Source: an uncultured Blautia sp. (GTDB taxonomy: Bacteria > Bacillota > Clostridia > Lachnospirales > Lachnospiraceae). From it: a DNA stretch of 64,000 nucleotides. Location: assembly GCA_900543715.1 (NCBI GenBank), contig UQSX01000003.1, forward strand, positions 31,704 through 95,703, in the 5' to 3' direction. Every line of letters starts with the position of its first letter. The first letter of the stretch is position 1. This document shows, piece after piece, positions 15,477-25,335 of the stretch. Both the position numbers and the translations under genes were made by a program. Below the pieces are notes generated by a model. It saw only the letters and a list, made by a program, of their open reading frames with translations. It was not told the DNA's origin and searched no databases.

Positions 15477-18400
15477 ATGAGAGAACAACAACAGGGACTG
15501 TACAGTCCCGCCTTTGAACATGACAACTGTGGAATCGGCGCAGTGGTAAACAGCAAGGGAATCAAGAGCCATCTGACGGTGGAGAGAGCACTCCATATCG
15601 TGGAGAACCTGGAACACAGAGCCGGAAAAGATGCAGAGGGAAAGACAGGAGACGGCGTGGGAATCCTTCTTCAGATTTCTCATAAATTCTTTTCCAAGGT
15701 CTGTAAAAAAATGGGGATCGATCTGGGAGGAGAGAGAGAATATGGTATTGCCCAGCTTTTCTTCCCTCAGGATGAACTGAAAAGAAACCAGGCTAAGAAG
15801 ATGTTTGAGATCATTGTGGAGAAAGAGGGACTGGAGCTTTTAGGCTTCCGTGAGGTTCCTGTATATCCGGATGTTCTGGGACACAAGGCCAAAGAGTGTA
15901 TGCCTCATATCATGCAGGCCTTTATTAAAAAACCGGAAAATGTAGAAAAAGGACTGGATTTTGACCGGAAGTTGTACATTGCCCGGAGAGTCTTCGAGCA
16001 GAGTAACGATAATACTTATGTGGTTTCTATGTCCAGCCGTACCATTGTGTATAAAGGTATGTTCCTGGTAGGCCAGCTTCGTACTTTTTTTGCGGATCTC
16101 CAGGATAAAGACTATGAATCTGCTATCGCTACTGTCCATTCCAGATTCAGCACCAATACAAACCCAAGCTGGGAGAGAGCCCATCCTAACCGTTTTATCG
16201 TACATAACGGGGAAATCAATACCATCCGGGGAAATGCGGACAAAATGCTGGCAAGGGAAGAAAACATGGAATCTCCTCATTTAAAGGATCAGCTTCACAA
16301 GATCCTTCCGGTAGTAAACCGCCAGGGGTCTGACTCTGCCATGCTGGACAATACCCTGGAATTCCTGGTAATGAGCGGTATGGATCTGCCTCTGGCAGTA
16401 ATGATCACCATTCCGGAGCCCTGGGCCAACAACCAGACCCTTTCCCAGGAGATCCGGGATTTCTATCAGTATTATGCAACCATGATGGAACCATGGGACG
16501 GTCCGGCCTCTATTGTATTTTCAGACGGCGATCTGCTGGGCGCTGTACTGGACAGAAACGGCCTTCGTCCTTCCAGATATTATGTTATGAAAAACGGTGA
16601 TGTGATCCTGGCTTCTGAGGTGGGTGTTCTTCCTGTACCGGAAGAGGAGATTGTTCTGAAAGAAAGACTCCATCCTGGGAAAATGCTTCTGGTAGATACT
16701 GTAAAAGGCAAGATTTTAAGCGATGAAGAGATCAAGGAGATCTATGCCAATGCCCAGCCTTACGGCGAGTGGCTGGACAGCAACCTCATCGAACTGAAGG
16801 ATCTGAAGATCCCTAACATGCGGGTGGAGGAATATACTTCCGAGCAGAGAAGAAGACTTCAGAAGACTTTCGGATATACTTATGAAGAATATAGAAAGTC
16901 CATTTATGAAATGGCCTTAAAAGGCAGTGAAGGCATTGCTGCCATGGGCGTGGATACCCCTCTGGCAGTGCTGTCCAAGAGAAACCGTCCTCTTTTTGAT
17001 TACTTTAAGCAGCTTTTTGCACAGGTTACCAATCCGCCGATTGATGCCATCCGTGAAGAGATTGTTACCAGTACCACGGTTTATGTAGGAAAAGACGGAA
17101 ACCTGCTGGAAGAAGTGCCGGAAAACTGCCAGGTACTGAAGATCAATAATCCGATCCTGACCAATACAGACCTGTTAAAGATCAAGAACATGAAGGAAAA
17201 AGGCTTTAAGGTAGCGGTGGTTCCTATTACTTACTACAAGAGTACAAAGCTGGAAAGAGCCATTGACCGTCTCTTTGTAGAGGTGGATAAAGCCTATAAA
17301 GACGGGGCCAACATCCTGATCCTTTCCGACAGAGGGGTGGATGAGAACCATGTGCCCATTCCTTCTCTGCTGGCGGTATCTGCGGTACACCAGCATCTGG
17401 TAGATACCAAGAAACAGACTTCTCTTTCTCTGATCCTGGAATCCGGAGAACCAAGAGAGGTACATCATTTTGCAACCCTTCTCGGATATGGCGCCTGTGC
17501 AGTCAATCCATACCTGGCGCTGGAGACGATCCAGGAGCTGATCGATGAAAAACTGCTGGACAAAGACTATTATGCGGCAGTAAATGACTACAATTACGCT
17601 GTGATCCACGGCATTGTAAAAATTGCTTCCAAAATGGGTATTTCCACCATCCAGTCCTATCAGGGCGCAAAGATCTTTGAGGCTATCGGTATTTCCCAGG
17701 AAGTCATCGATAAATATTTTGCAGGCACAGTCAGCCGTGTAGGCGGCATCACCCTGGATGACATTGCCAAAAACGTGGATGAGCTTCATTCCAAAGCCTT
17801 CGATCCCCTTGGAAGAGCAGTGGATCTCACTCTGGACAGCATTGGAAAGCATAAGATGAGAAGCGGCGGCGAGGAACACCGGTACAATCCTGCAACTATC
17901 CACATGCTGCAGAAATCTACCCGTATGGGAGATTACGGCATGTTTAAAGAATATACAAAAATGGTAGACGAGGAGAGAAGCGGAAATCTTCGTTCCTTAA
18001 TGGACTTTAACTTCCCGGAAAAGGGAATCCCTATTGAAGAAGTGGAAAGTGTAGAGGACATTGTAAAACGGTTTAAGACCGGAGCTATGTCTTACGGCTC
18101 CATTTCCCAGGAAGCCCATGAGACTCTGGCTATTGCCATGAATATGCTTCATGGAAAATCCAACACCGGTGAGGGTGGAGAAAGTGAAGAACGTCTGGAT
18201 TCTGCAGGAACTGCTGTGGACAGATGTTCCGCCATCAAACAGGTGGCCAGCGCCCGTTTCGGCGTTACCAGCCGGTATCTGGTAAGCGCAAAAGAGATCC
18301 AGATCAAGATGGCTCAGGGAGCAAAACCCGGAGAGGGGGGACATCTTCCTGCCAGAAAAGTGTATCCATGGATCGCCAAGACCAGACATTCAACCCCCGG

Positions 18401-20012
18401 GGTAAGTCTGATCTCTCCGCCGCCACATCACGATATTTATTCTATCGAGGATCTGGCCCAGCTGATCTATGACCTGAAAAATGCCAATAAATATGCACGT
18501 ATTTCCGTAAAACTTGTTTCTGAGGCAGGTGTGGGAACCGTAGCTGCCGGCGTTGCCAAAGCAGGCGCCCAGGTTATCCTGATCTCCGGATATGACGGAG
18601 GTACCGGCGCAGCTCCGGAAAGCTCTATCCACAACGCAGGACTGCCCTGGGAGCTGGGACTGGCAGAGACCCATCAGACCCTGCTGATGAATGGTCTGAG
18701 AAGCCGTGTGATGATCGAGACAGACGGTAAGCTCATGAGCGGAAGAGACGTGGCTATCGCCGCCCTTCTGGGAGCAGAGGAATTCGGCTTTGCCACTGCG
18801 CCTCTGGTAACTATGGGCTGTGTGATGATGAGAGTCTGCAACCTGGATACCTGCCCTGTTGGCGTGGCAACCCAGAATCCGGAACTTCGGAAACGCTTTA
18901 CCGGAAAACCGGAATATGTGGTAAACTTTATGCGATTTATCGCTGAGGAACTCCGTGAATATATGGCGAAACTGGGCGTCCGTACCATTGACGAGATGGT
19001 AGGAAGAAGCGACCTTCTGAAAGTAAAAGATAAAGCCCAGAATCCAATGGCTGCTAAGATCGACCTTAGTGCTATTCTGGAAAATCCTTTTGCAAAAGAA
19101 GGAGAACAGGTAACCTTTAATCCGGCGGATGTATACGACTTCCAGCTGGAGAAGACCCTGGACGAGAAAGTACTTCTGAAGAAATTTGCTTCTGCCCTGA
19201 AAAAAGGAGAAAAAGCTTCTGTATCTGTGGAAGTCAGCAACACAGACAGGACTTTCGGCACCATTCTGGGTGCAGAGATCACCAGACAGCATAAACACGG
19301 ACTGCCGGAAGACACCCTGACTGTAAACTGCAAGGGAGCCGGCGGACAGAGCTTCGGCGCCTTTATCCCGAAAGGTCTGACCCTGAAACTGGAAGGAGAT
19401 ACCAACGATTATTACGGCAAAGGACTTTCCGGCGGAAAGCTGATCCTGTATCCGCCGAAAAACCGGAAATACTCTGCCCAGGATAATATGATCGCCGGTA
19501 ACGTAGCTCTTTACGGAGCCACCAGCGGAAAAGTATTTATAAGCGGTATTGCAGGAGAACGTTTTGCCGTAAGGAACTCCGGCGCCTATGCGGTAGTAGA
19601 AGGAGTAGGAGAACATGGCTGCGAATACATGACCGGAGGCCGTGTGGTGATCCTTGGCTCTACAGGAAAGAATTTTGCCGCAGGTATGAGCGGCGGTATC
19701 GCTTATGTATTAGATGAAAACAATACTCTTTATAAAAATCTGAATAAAGATATGATTTCCATTGAACAGGTGGAAAGCAAGGTAGATGTTCATGAACTGA
19801 AAAGCCTGATTGAGGAGCATGTACAGTATACCGGCTCTGAGAGAGGAAAAGAAATCCTGGAAAACTTCACCGAATATCTTCCGAAGTTTAAGAAGATCAT
19901 TCCTGATGATTACAAGAGAATGACATCCCTGAGCATTAAGCTGGAGGAACAGGGAATGAGTACAGAACAGGCACAGTTGGAAGCATTTACAGAAGTATTT
20001 TCGGAGGTATAA
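15477..20012 (+). CDS. gltB: Glutamate synthase large subunit
   Basis: 1511 residues. The N-terminal amidotransferase nucleophile is C18 after a propeptide (FEHDN-CGIG). A central and an FMN-binding synthase domain follow with the 3Fe-4S motif in CNLDTCPVGVATQ, and a C-terminal beta-helix domain rich in glycine repeats (GGRVVILGSTGKNFAAGMSGG, in part). It converts glutamine and 2-oxoglutarate to two glutamates. The ATG at 15477 follows AGGGAGG; earlier in-frame codons overlap pyrG. Two bases separate it from gltD. Confidence 0.97.
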   Translation: MREQQQGLYSPAFEHDNCGIGAVVNSKGIKSHLTVERALHIVENLEHRAGKDAEGKTGDGVGILLQISHKFFSKVCKKMGIDLGGEREYGIAQLFFPQDELKRNQAKKMFEIIVEKEGLELLGFREVPVYPDVLGHKAKECMPHIMQAFIKKPENVEKGLDFDRKLYIARRVFEQSNDNTYVVSMSSRTIVYKGMFLVGQLRTFFADLQDKDYESAIATVHSRFSTNTNPSWERAHPNRFIVHNGEINTIRGNADKMLAREENMESPHLKDQLHKILPVVNRQGSDSAMLDNTLEFLVMSGMDLPLAVMITIPEPWANNQTLSQEIRDFYQYYATMMEPWDGPASIVFSDGDLLGAVLDRNGLRPSRYYVMKNGDVILASEVGVLPVPEEEIVLKERLHPGKMLLVDTVKGKILSDEEIKEIYANAQPYGEWLDSNLIELKDLKIPNMRVEEYTSEQRRRLQKTFGYTYEEYRKSIYEMALKGSEGIAAMGVDTPLAVLSKRNRPLFDYFKQLFAQVTNPPIDAIREEIVTSTTVYVGKDGNLLEEVPENCQVLKINNPILTNTDLLKIKNMKEKGFKVAVVPITYYKSTKLERAIDRLFVEVDKAYKDGANILILSDRGVDENHVPIPSLLAVSAVHQHLVDTKKQTSLSLILESGEPREVHHFATLLGYGACAVNPYLALETIQELIDEKLLDKDYYAAVNDYNYAVIHGIVKIASKMGISTIQSYQGAKIFEAIGISQEVIDKYFAGTVSRVGGITLDDIAKNVDELHSKAFDPLGRAVDLTLDSIGKHKMRSGGEEHRYNPATIHMLQKSTRMGDYGMFKEYTKMVDEERSGNLRSLMDFNFPEKGIPIEEVESVEDIVKRFKTGAMSYGSISQEAHETLAIAMNMLHGKSNTGEGGESEERLDSAGTAVDRCSAIKQVASARFGVTSRYLVSAKEIQIKMAQGAKPGEGGHLPARKVYPWIAKTRHSTPGVSLISPPPHHDIYSIEDLAQLIYDLKNANKYARISVKLVSEAGVGTVAAGVAKAGAQVILISGYDGGTGAAPESSIHNAGLPWELGLAETHQTLLMNGLRSRVMIETDGKLMSGRDVAIAALLGAEEFGFATAPLVTMGCVMMRVCNLDTCPVGVATQNPELRKRFTGKPEYVVNFMRFIAEELREYMAKLGVRTIDEMVGRSDLLKVKDKAQNPMAAKIDLSAILENPFAKEGEQVTFNPADVYDFQLEKTLDEKVLLKKFASALKKGEKASVSVEVSNTDRTFGTILGAEITRQHKHGLPEDTLTVNCKGAGGQSFGAFIPKGLTLKLEGDTNDYYGKGLSGGKLILYPPKNRKYSAQDNMIAGNVALYGATSGKVFISGIAGERFAVRNSGAYAVVEGVGEHGCEYMTGGRVVILGSTGKNFAAGMSGGIAYVLDENNTLYKNLNKDMISIEQVESKVDVHELKSLIEEHVQYTGSERGKEILENFTEYLPKFKKIIPDDYKRMTSLSIKLEEQGMSTEQAQLEAFTEVFSEV

Positions 20013-20014
20013 AG

Positions 20015-21496
20015 ATGGGAAAACCGACAGGATTTTTAGATTATGAGAGAAAAGACGCAGTACAGACACCGCCTTTAGAGAGAATCAAGAACTTTAATGA
20101 ATTCAAGAAACCTCTGCCCTTAGAGGAACAGCAGATCCAGGGAGCCCGCTGCATGGAATGCGGCGTTCCCTTCTGCCAGGCAGGTATGATGATCGCAGGG
20201 ATGGCTTCCGGATGTCCGCTGCACAACCTGGTGCCGGAGACCAATGATCTGGTATACCGGGGAAAATGGAGACAGGCTTACGAGAGACTGTCCAAGACCC
20301 ACAGTTTTCCGGAATTTACCAGCCATGTGTGTCCTGCTCTGTGCGAAGCTGCCTGTACCTGTAATATTAACGGAGACCCGGTAGCCACAAAAGACAATGA
20401 AAAGGCAATTATCGAGACTGCCTGGAAAAATGGCTGGGTAGTTCCCCAGGTGCCTCCTGTGCGTACCGGAAAGAAAGTGGCGGTAGTAGGCAGCGGTCCT
20501 TCCGGACTGGCGGCAGCTCAGGAACTGAACCGGAAAGGACACTGGGTAACGGTATTTGAGAGGAATGACCGGGTAGGAGGACTTCTCCGCTACGGGATCC
20601 CCAACATGAAGCTGGACAAATCCATCATTGACCGTAGAGTGAAGCTCATGGAAGAAGAAGGAGTAGTCTTTAAAACCGGCGTGGACGTAGGCAAAGATGT
20701 GAAAGCTCAGGAACTTCTGAAAGAATTTGACCGGGTAGTCCTGGCCTGCGGAGCCTCCAATCCAAGAGATATCCAGGTGCCGGGAAGAGATGCGGGAAAC
20801 ATCTATTTTGCCGTAGATTTCCTGAAATCTGTGACCAAGAGCCTTCTGGATTCTAATTTTAAAGACAACCAGTTTATCCCTGCGAAAGGAAAACATGTGC
20901 TGGTCATCGGCGGCGGCGATACGGGAAATGACTGTGTGGGAACTGCTATCCGCCTGGGTGCAAAATCTGTTACTCAGTTAGAGATGATGCCAAAGCCTTC
21001 AGAAACCAGAACTCCCGGGAATCCATGGCCGGAGTGGCCAAGAGTGCTGAAGACCGATTATGGCCAGGAGGAATCCATTGCAGTCTTCGGGAAAGACCCC
21101 AGAATCTATCAGACAACTGTGACAGAGTTTTTAAAAGATGATAAAGGCAATGTGCAGAAAGCCAAAATCGTCAGCCTGGAGCCGAAAAAAGACGAAAAGA
21201 CAGGACGTATGAACATGGTTCCGGTGGAAGGCACAGAAAAAGTCATTGATGCCCAGCTGGTGCTGATCGCAGCAGGTTTCCTGGGAAGCCAGAAATATGT
21301 GACAGACGCTTTCAAAGTAGACTTAAATCCAAGGACCAACGTGCTGACCAAACCCGATGAATACCAGACCAGCGTGCCCAGAGTATTCACAGCAGGAGAT
21401 ATGCACAGAGGCCAGTCCCTGGTAGTATGGGCAATTACAGAGGGAAGAAAAGCGGCAGAGGCGGTAGATAAAGATTTGATGGGATATACAGTGTAA
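20015..21496 (+). CDS. gltD: Glutamate synthase small subunit (NADPH)
   Basis: 493 residues. The N-terminal Fe-S domain has CMECGVPFC and CPALCEAACTC; two Rossmann folds follow, FAD (VAVVGSGPSGLAAAQEL) and NADPH (VLVIGGGDTGND), and the closing FAD motif TAGDMHRGQSLVVWAI. It feeds electrons from NADPH to GltB. The gene follows gltB after two bases and is followed by a terminator, ending the pyrG-gltB-gltD operon. Confidence 0.97.
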   Translation: MGKPTGFLDYERKDAVQTPPLERIKNFNEFKKPLPLEEQQIQGARCMECGVPFCQAGMMIAGMASGCPLHNLVPETNDLVYRGKWRQAYERLSKTHSFPEFTSHVCPALCEAACTCNINGDPVATKDNEKAIIETAWKNGWVVPQVPPVRTGKKVAVVGSGPSGLAAAQELNRKGHWVTVFERNDRVGGLLRYGIPNMKLDKSIIDRRVKLMEEEGVVFKTGVDVGKDVKAQELLKEFDRVVLACGASNPRDIQVPGRDAGNIYFAVDFLKSVTKSLLDSNFKDNQFIPAKGKHVLVIGGGDTGNDCVGTAIRLGAKSVTQLEMMPKPSETRTPGNPWPEWPRVLKTDYGQEESIAVFGKDPRIYQTTVTEFLKDDKGNVQKAKIVSLEPKKDEKTGRMNMVPVEGTEKVIDAQLVLIAAGFLGSQKYVTDAFKVDLNPRTNVLTKPDEYQTSVPRVFTAGDMHRGQSLVVWAITEGRKAAEAVDKDLMGYTV

Positions 21497-21517
21497 AAAT
21501 AGTATATGTGTGTTTAG

Positions 21518-21554
21518 AGGCACCGGGAAGGCTGGAATTCCCGGCGCCTTTTTT
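21518..21554 (+). terminator. Terminator of the pyrG-gltBD operon
   Basis: AGGCACCGGGAA / TTCCCGGCGCCT with a T6 tract. Confidence 0.9.
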
Positions 21555-21790
21555 CCTGCCCTCCCAGAATAGAATCTTAAATTCCCTCAGAAGATTTGAA
21601 TCTTGTGGGATTTATTTAGCCCTGATTGACCGGGAAAGTACGGTTGAAAAAGGAGATATCGGATTTGTAAAATTAAACCGTATTATGTGATCAATAAGAG
21701 TTTAAGAAGTTTAGAAATATGATTTCCTTCTTTGTATAGCCCGCCAGGCCAGACAGTTACAAAATTTTTCGGGATTTAGCAGGCCATATC
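21555..21790. other. Intergenic stretch without recognised features
   Basis: Between the gltD terminator and the glnA promoter I see no gene, repeat or convincing structure. Confidence 0.5.
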
Positions 21791-21819
21791 TTGACTTTTC
21801 AATTTTACACTGCTATAAT
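21791..21819 (+). promoter_or_regulatory. glnA promoter
   Basis: TTGACT (21791-21796), 17 bp, consensus TATAAT (21814-21819). Confidence 0.85.
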
Positions 21820-21829
21820 ACCACCCATG

Positions 21830-21882
21830 AAGGACAAAGGCGTTCTTATTCAGGCGGGGACCTGAGTAAGTGCGCCCTTTTT
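21830..21882 (+). terminator. glnA leader terminator with AAAGGC hexaloop hairpin
   Basis: The stem AGGCGTTCTTATTCAGG / CCTGAGTAAGTGCGCC ends in T5. Its 5' arm overlaps AAGGAC-AAAGGC-GTTCTT (21830-21847), a 6-bp stem with a hexaloop carrying A1 and G4. The start of transcription must be only a few bases upstream. A further hairpin CCCGCT-GCCTTA-AGCGGG (21972-21989) lies close to the gene. Confidence 0.8.
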
Positions 21883-22025
21883 CATTACATAAGAAAAATC
21901 CGCTGGACTTTCCTGTGTGATGAAAAGGCCAGAGCATATCCTGTCGCCAAATAGGAATGCAGGGTCGGCTGCCCGCTGCCTTAAGCGGGATTGTTGATTA
22001 ATTCAGAAAGGACATGGTGGTCATT

Positions 22026-23357
22026 ATGGCGAAATACACCAGAGAGGATATTCTGCATATGGCAGAGGAAGAAGACGTGGAATTTATCCGTCTTCAGTTT
22101 ACCGATATGTTCGGTACCATGAAGAATATTGCGATTCCTTTCGGCAAGCTGGAAAAGGCTATGGATAATGAATGTGTGATCGATGCTTCTTCTATGGAGA
22201 GCTTCTATAGAAACGAAGAGGAGGATATGTACCTCCACCCGGATCTGGATACTTTCTGCATTCTTCCATGGAGACCCCAGCAGGGAAAGGTAGCCAGATT
22301 TATCTGCGATATTTATAAGGCAGACGGGACACCTTATAAGGAAAGTCCCAGATATATTCTTCAGAACGCTGTGAAAAAAGCTGAGGAAAAGGGATATACT
22401 TTTAAGGTAAATCCGGAATGTGAGTTTTTCCTTTTCCATACCGATGATAATGGTTCTCCTACTACCCTGACGCACGAGAGAGCCGGTTTTCTGGATCTGA
22501 GTCCGGTGGACCTGGGGGAGAATGCCAGAAGAGACATTGTACTGACTCTGGAGGATATGGGATATGAAGTAGCTTCTTCCCATCATGAGATCGCTCCCGG
22601 TCAGCATGAGATTGATTTTACCATGTCAGATGTGATGGACACAGCGGATAAGCTGATGACCTTTAAGGTGGCGGTCCGCACTGTGGCAAAGCGTCATGGA
22701 CTCCACGCCACATTCATGCCAAAGCCAAGATCCGAGGTAAACGGTTCAGGTATGCATATCAACATGGCTCTTTACAAGGATGGGAAAAATATATTTGAAG
22801 ATCCCCAGGACAGTCTGGGACTGAGTAAAGAAGCATATTCCTTTATCGCCGGGCTGCTGGAACATATCAAGGGTATGACAGCGGTTTTCAATCCTCTGGT
22901 GAATTCCTACAAACGCCTGGTACCGGGATTTGAAGCACCCTCAGATGTAACCTGGTCTTCTACCCAGAGGACAGCACTCATAAAGGTATGCCAGGGTATG
23001 AGAGAAGAGAAGGCTATTGAGCTGAGAAGTCCGGATCCTTCTGCAAATCCTTATCTGGTATTTGCCCTGTGCCTGGAAGCCGGTATTGATGGTATAGAAC
23101 AGGGACTGGAGGCGCCTGCCGAACTGAAGAGAAGCATCCGGGATTTGTCCGAAGAAGAGAAAAATAATCAGGGTATCGAAGCCCTGCCGGAAAATTTAAG
23201 CGATGCGTTATATGAGATGGGAAGAGATGTCTGGGTAAAGGAGATGCTGGGAGAATCTTTTCTGGAGCATTATAAAAAAGGCAAGAGAAAAGAGTGGAAG
23301 AGTTATATGAAGCAGGTTTCCGAATGGGAACTGGAACAGTATCTGTACCAGATTTAA
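22026..23357 (+). CDS. glnA: Glutamine synthetase type I
   Basis: 443 residues, the short GSI-alpha length of Firmicutes, without the adenylylation-loop tyrosine of GSI-beta. Active-site motifs: FKVNPECEFFLF, HHEIAPGQHEIDF, the NGSGMHIN loop and FEAPSDVTWS. The ATG at 22026 matches family N-termini (MAKYTREDI); an ATG at 22014, directly after AGAAAGGA, is an alternative that adds four residues. GSI-alpha is feedback-inhibited and in Bacillus controls GlnR/TnrA. Here a leader terminator precedes it and an ANTAR protein follows. Confidence 0.96.
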   Translation: MAKYTREDILHMAEEEDVEFIRLQFTDMFGTMKNIAIPFGKLEKAMDNECVIDASSMESFYRNEEEDMYLHPDLDTFCILPWRPQQGKVARFICDIYKADGTPYKESPRYILQNAVKKAEEKGYTFKVNPECEFFLFHTDDNGSPTTLTHERAGFLDLSPVDLGENARRDIVLTLEDMGYEVASSHHEIAPGQHEIDFTMSDVMDTADKLMTFKVAVRTVAKRHGLHATFMPKPRSEVNGSGMHINMALYKDGKNIFEDPQDSLGLSKEAYSFIAGLLEHIKGMTAVFNPLVNSYKRLVPGFEAPSDVTWSSTQRTALIKVCQGMREEKAIELRSPDPSANPYLVFALCLEAGIDGIEQGLEAPAELKRSIRDLSEEEKNNQGIEALPENLSDALYEMGRDVWVKEMLGESFLEHYKKGKRKEWKSYMKQVSEWELEQYLYQI

Positions 23358-23443
23358 ATATTTTTTAATCGGCAATGCAAACATCCTATAGGATGTCTGC
23401 TATAAGGTACTCGCAGAATTAAAGAAAAGGCAGGGAGCAGTAT

Positions 23444-23995
23444 ATGAGCATCATCATTGTGGCATTACCCAAGATTGAAGATGCAAAGCGGATACGAAAG
23501 ATCCTGATGAACCATGGATTTGAAAATGTAGTATCCTGCTGTACCGCTTCCGCAGCTTTAATCGAGGCAAATCAAGATCAGAGAGGACTGATCATCAGCG
23601 GCTATAAACTTCCGGATATGCATTATACCCAGTTGTATGAATGTATACCAAAATATTTTGAAATGCTGCTGATGGGATCAGCAAATGTTGTAAGCTCGGC
23701 AGAAAGCGGAATCATCGCCGTGACTATGCCAGTGAAAATATATGATTTAGTCAATACCGTGGAAATGGTCCTCAGCCAGGTAGAACGGCGGTATAAAAAA
23801 GACAGGAAAAAACCAAGGAAGAGGACGGAGAAAGAAGAAAACTATATTAGGAACGCCAAGTTCCTGCTGATGGAGCGTAATCATCTTTCAGAAGAAGAGG
23901 CCTATCGCTACATTCAGAAATGCAGCATGGACAACGGCACGAATATGGTAGAAACTGCCCAGATGATATTGACGTTGATCTATGACGAATGTTAA
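23444..23995 (+). CDS. ANTAR-domain RNA-binding antiterminator with pseudo-receiver
   Basis: 183 residues. The N-terminal half (1-110) has the receiver fold, but the phospho-acceptor position reads IISGYKLPD: Gly53 where a receiver has Asp. The C-terminal ANTAR domain (about 120-183) is typical: [40 protein letters not shown] in pieces. ANTAR proteins bind paired hairpins with hexaloops (A1, G4) and block terminators, mainly in nitrogen genes. It lies 86 bp after glnA, behind the palindrome ACATCCTATAGGATGT (23381-23396). It is the obvious reader of the glnA, glnN and pyrG leaders; with no phospho-site, its signal must be a ligand or partner. Confidence 0.88.
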   Translation: MSIIIVALPKIEDAKRIRKILMNHGFENVVSCCTASAALIEANQDQRGLIISGYKLPDMHYTQLYECIPKYFEMLLMGSANVVSSAESGIIAVTMPVKIYDLVNTVEMVLSQVERRYKKDRKKPRKRTEKEENYIRNAKFLLMERNHLSEEEAYRYIQKCSMDNGTNMVETAQMILTLIYDEC

Positions 23996-24009
23996 AGGAG
24001 AAATGTGAT

Positions 24010-25224
24010 ATGTTTACTATTAATGAGAATTATCTGAAGCTTCCTGGAAGCTATCTGTTCTCTGATATTGCAAAAAAAATTGCAGCATATCAGAAGGAAA
24101 ATCCGGAAAAAGAAATCATCCGACTGGGAATCGGAGATGTGACACAGCCCCTGGCGCCGGCGATCATAGAGGCTCTTCACGGAGCTGTGGAAGAGATGGC
24201 TCATGCAGAAACCTTCCACGGATATGCGCCGGATAAGGGCTACGCTTTCCTGAGAGAGGCTATTGCGAAAAATGATTATCAGGATCGCAGCTGTGACATT
24301 GATCCAGAAGAAATCTTCGTATCTGACGGAGCGAAATGTGACTCCGGAAATATTCAGGAGATCCTGGGATTAGATAATAAGATTGCTGTGTGCGATCCGG
24401 TTTACCCCGTATATGTAGATACCAACGTTATGGCGGGAAGAACAGGAAATTATAATAAGACGACACAGAATTTTGACGGTATGATCTACATGCCCTGTAC
24501 GGCAGAGAATAATTTTGCCCCGGAATTTCCAAAGGAAACTCCGGATGTGATCTATCTCTGCTTTCCAAATAATCCTACAGGCTCTACGATCAGTAAAGAA
24601 CAGCTTCAGGGCTGGGTGGATTACGCCAATAAAAACGGCAGTCTGATTATTTACGATGCGGCCTATGAGGCTTATATCACTGAGGAGGACGTGCCTCACA
24701 GCATTTATGAATGTGAAGGAGCAAAAACCTGTGCTATTGAGCTGAGAAGTTTTTCCAAGAATGCGGGATTCACCGGCGTCCGTCTGGGATTTGCGGTAGT
24801 GCCGAAAGATCTGAAAGCCGGAGGAGTTTCCTTAAATGACCTCTGGGCCAGAAGACACGGGACCAAGTATAACGGAGCTCCTTATATCGTGCAGAAAGCA
24901 GGAGCTGCTGTGTATACAGAAGCAGGAAAAGCCCAGGTAAAGGAGCAGGTTGCATATTATATGAGAAATGCGCATGCCATATATAATGGTCTGAAAGACG
25001 CAGGCTATACAGTCAGTGGCGGTGTAAACGCTCCTTATGTATGGCTGAAAACGCCGGGTAACCAGACCTCCTGGGAATTCTTCGACACCCTTCTCCATGA
25101 GGTGAATGTGGTAGGAACTCCTGGAAGCGGTTTCGGCGCCTGCGGAGAAGGCTATTTCCGGTTAAGTGCTTTCGGCACCTATGAAAACACAATAGAGGCG
25201 ATTAAGAGGATTACGAAGATGTAA
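24010..25224 (+). CDS. dapL: LL-diaminopimelate aminotransferase
   Basis: 404 residues, PLP fold type I. It makes LL-diaminopimelate from tetrahydrodipicolinate and glutamate in one step, for lysine and peptidoglycan. N-terminus [19 protein letters not shown] is characteristic; the PLP lysine is in [23 protein letters not shown] and the Tyr/Asp of [10 protein letters not shown] are present. The ATG at 24010 is 9 nt from AAAGGAG, which overlaps the ANTAR stop, so it is co-transcribed with the regulator. Use of glutamate as donor ties it to the surrounding nitrogen genes. Confidence 0.93.
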   Translation: MFTINENYLKLPGSYLFSDIAKKIAAYQKENPEKEIIRLGIGDVTQPLAPAIIEALHGAVEEMAHAETFHGYAPDKGYAFLREAIAKNDYQDRSCDIDPEEIFVSDGAKCDSGNIQEILGLDNKIAVCDPVYPVYVDTNVMAGRTGNYNKTTQNFDGMIYMPCTAENNFAPEFPKETPDVIYLCFPNNPTGSTISKEQLQGWVDYANKNGSLIIYDAAYEAYITEEDVPHSIYECEGAKTCAIELRSFSKNAGFTGVRLGFAVVPKDLKAGGVSLNDLWARRHGTKYNGAPYIVQKAGAAVYTEAGKAQVKEQVAYYMRNAHAIYNGLKDAGYTVSGGVNAPYVWLKTPGNQTSWEFFDTLLHEVNVVGTPGSGFGACGEGYFRLSAFGTYENTIEAIKRITKM

Positions 25225-25237
25225 TCAAAGATATCCT

Positions 25238-25279
25238 GTCCGAAGTATCTGGATTTTTCTGGGTATTTCGGACTTTTTT
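25238..25279 (+). terminator. Terminator after dapL
   Basis: GTCCGAAGTA / TATTTCGGAC with a T6 tract. Confidence 0.85.
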
Positions 25280-25335
25280 ATTTCTTTTTTGATTGAATAG
25301 ATGAGGCAAACGGTGAACCGGGGGAGCGTGGTGGG

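Noticed and set aside
18390..19616. 408-codon open frame antisense to gltB
   Set aside because: Shadow of a very long coding gene; composition is Ser/Phe/Gly-rich nonsense and the sense frame is certain.
21508..21690. Open frame of 60 codons after gltD
   Set aside because: It runs through the gltD terminator and has no ribosome site.
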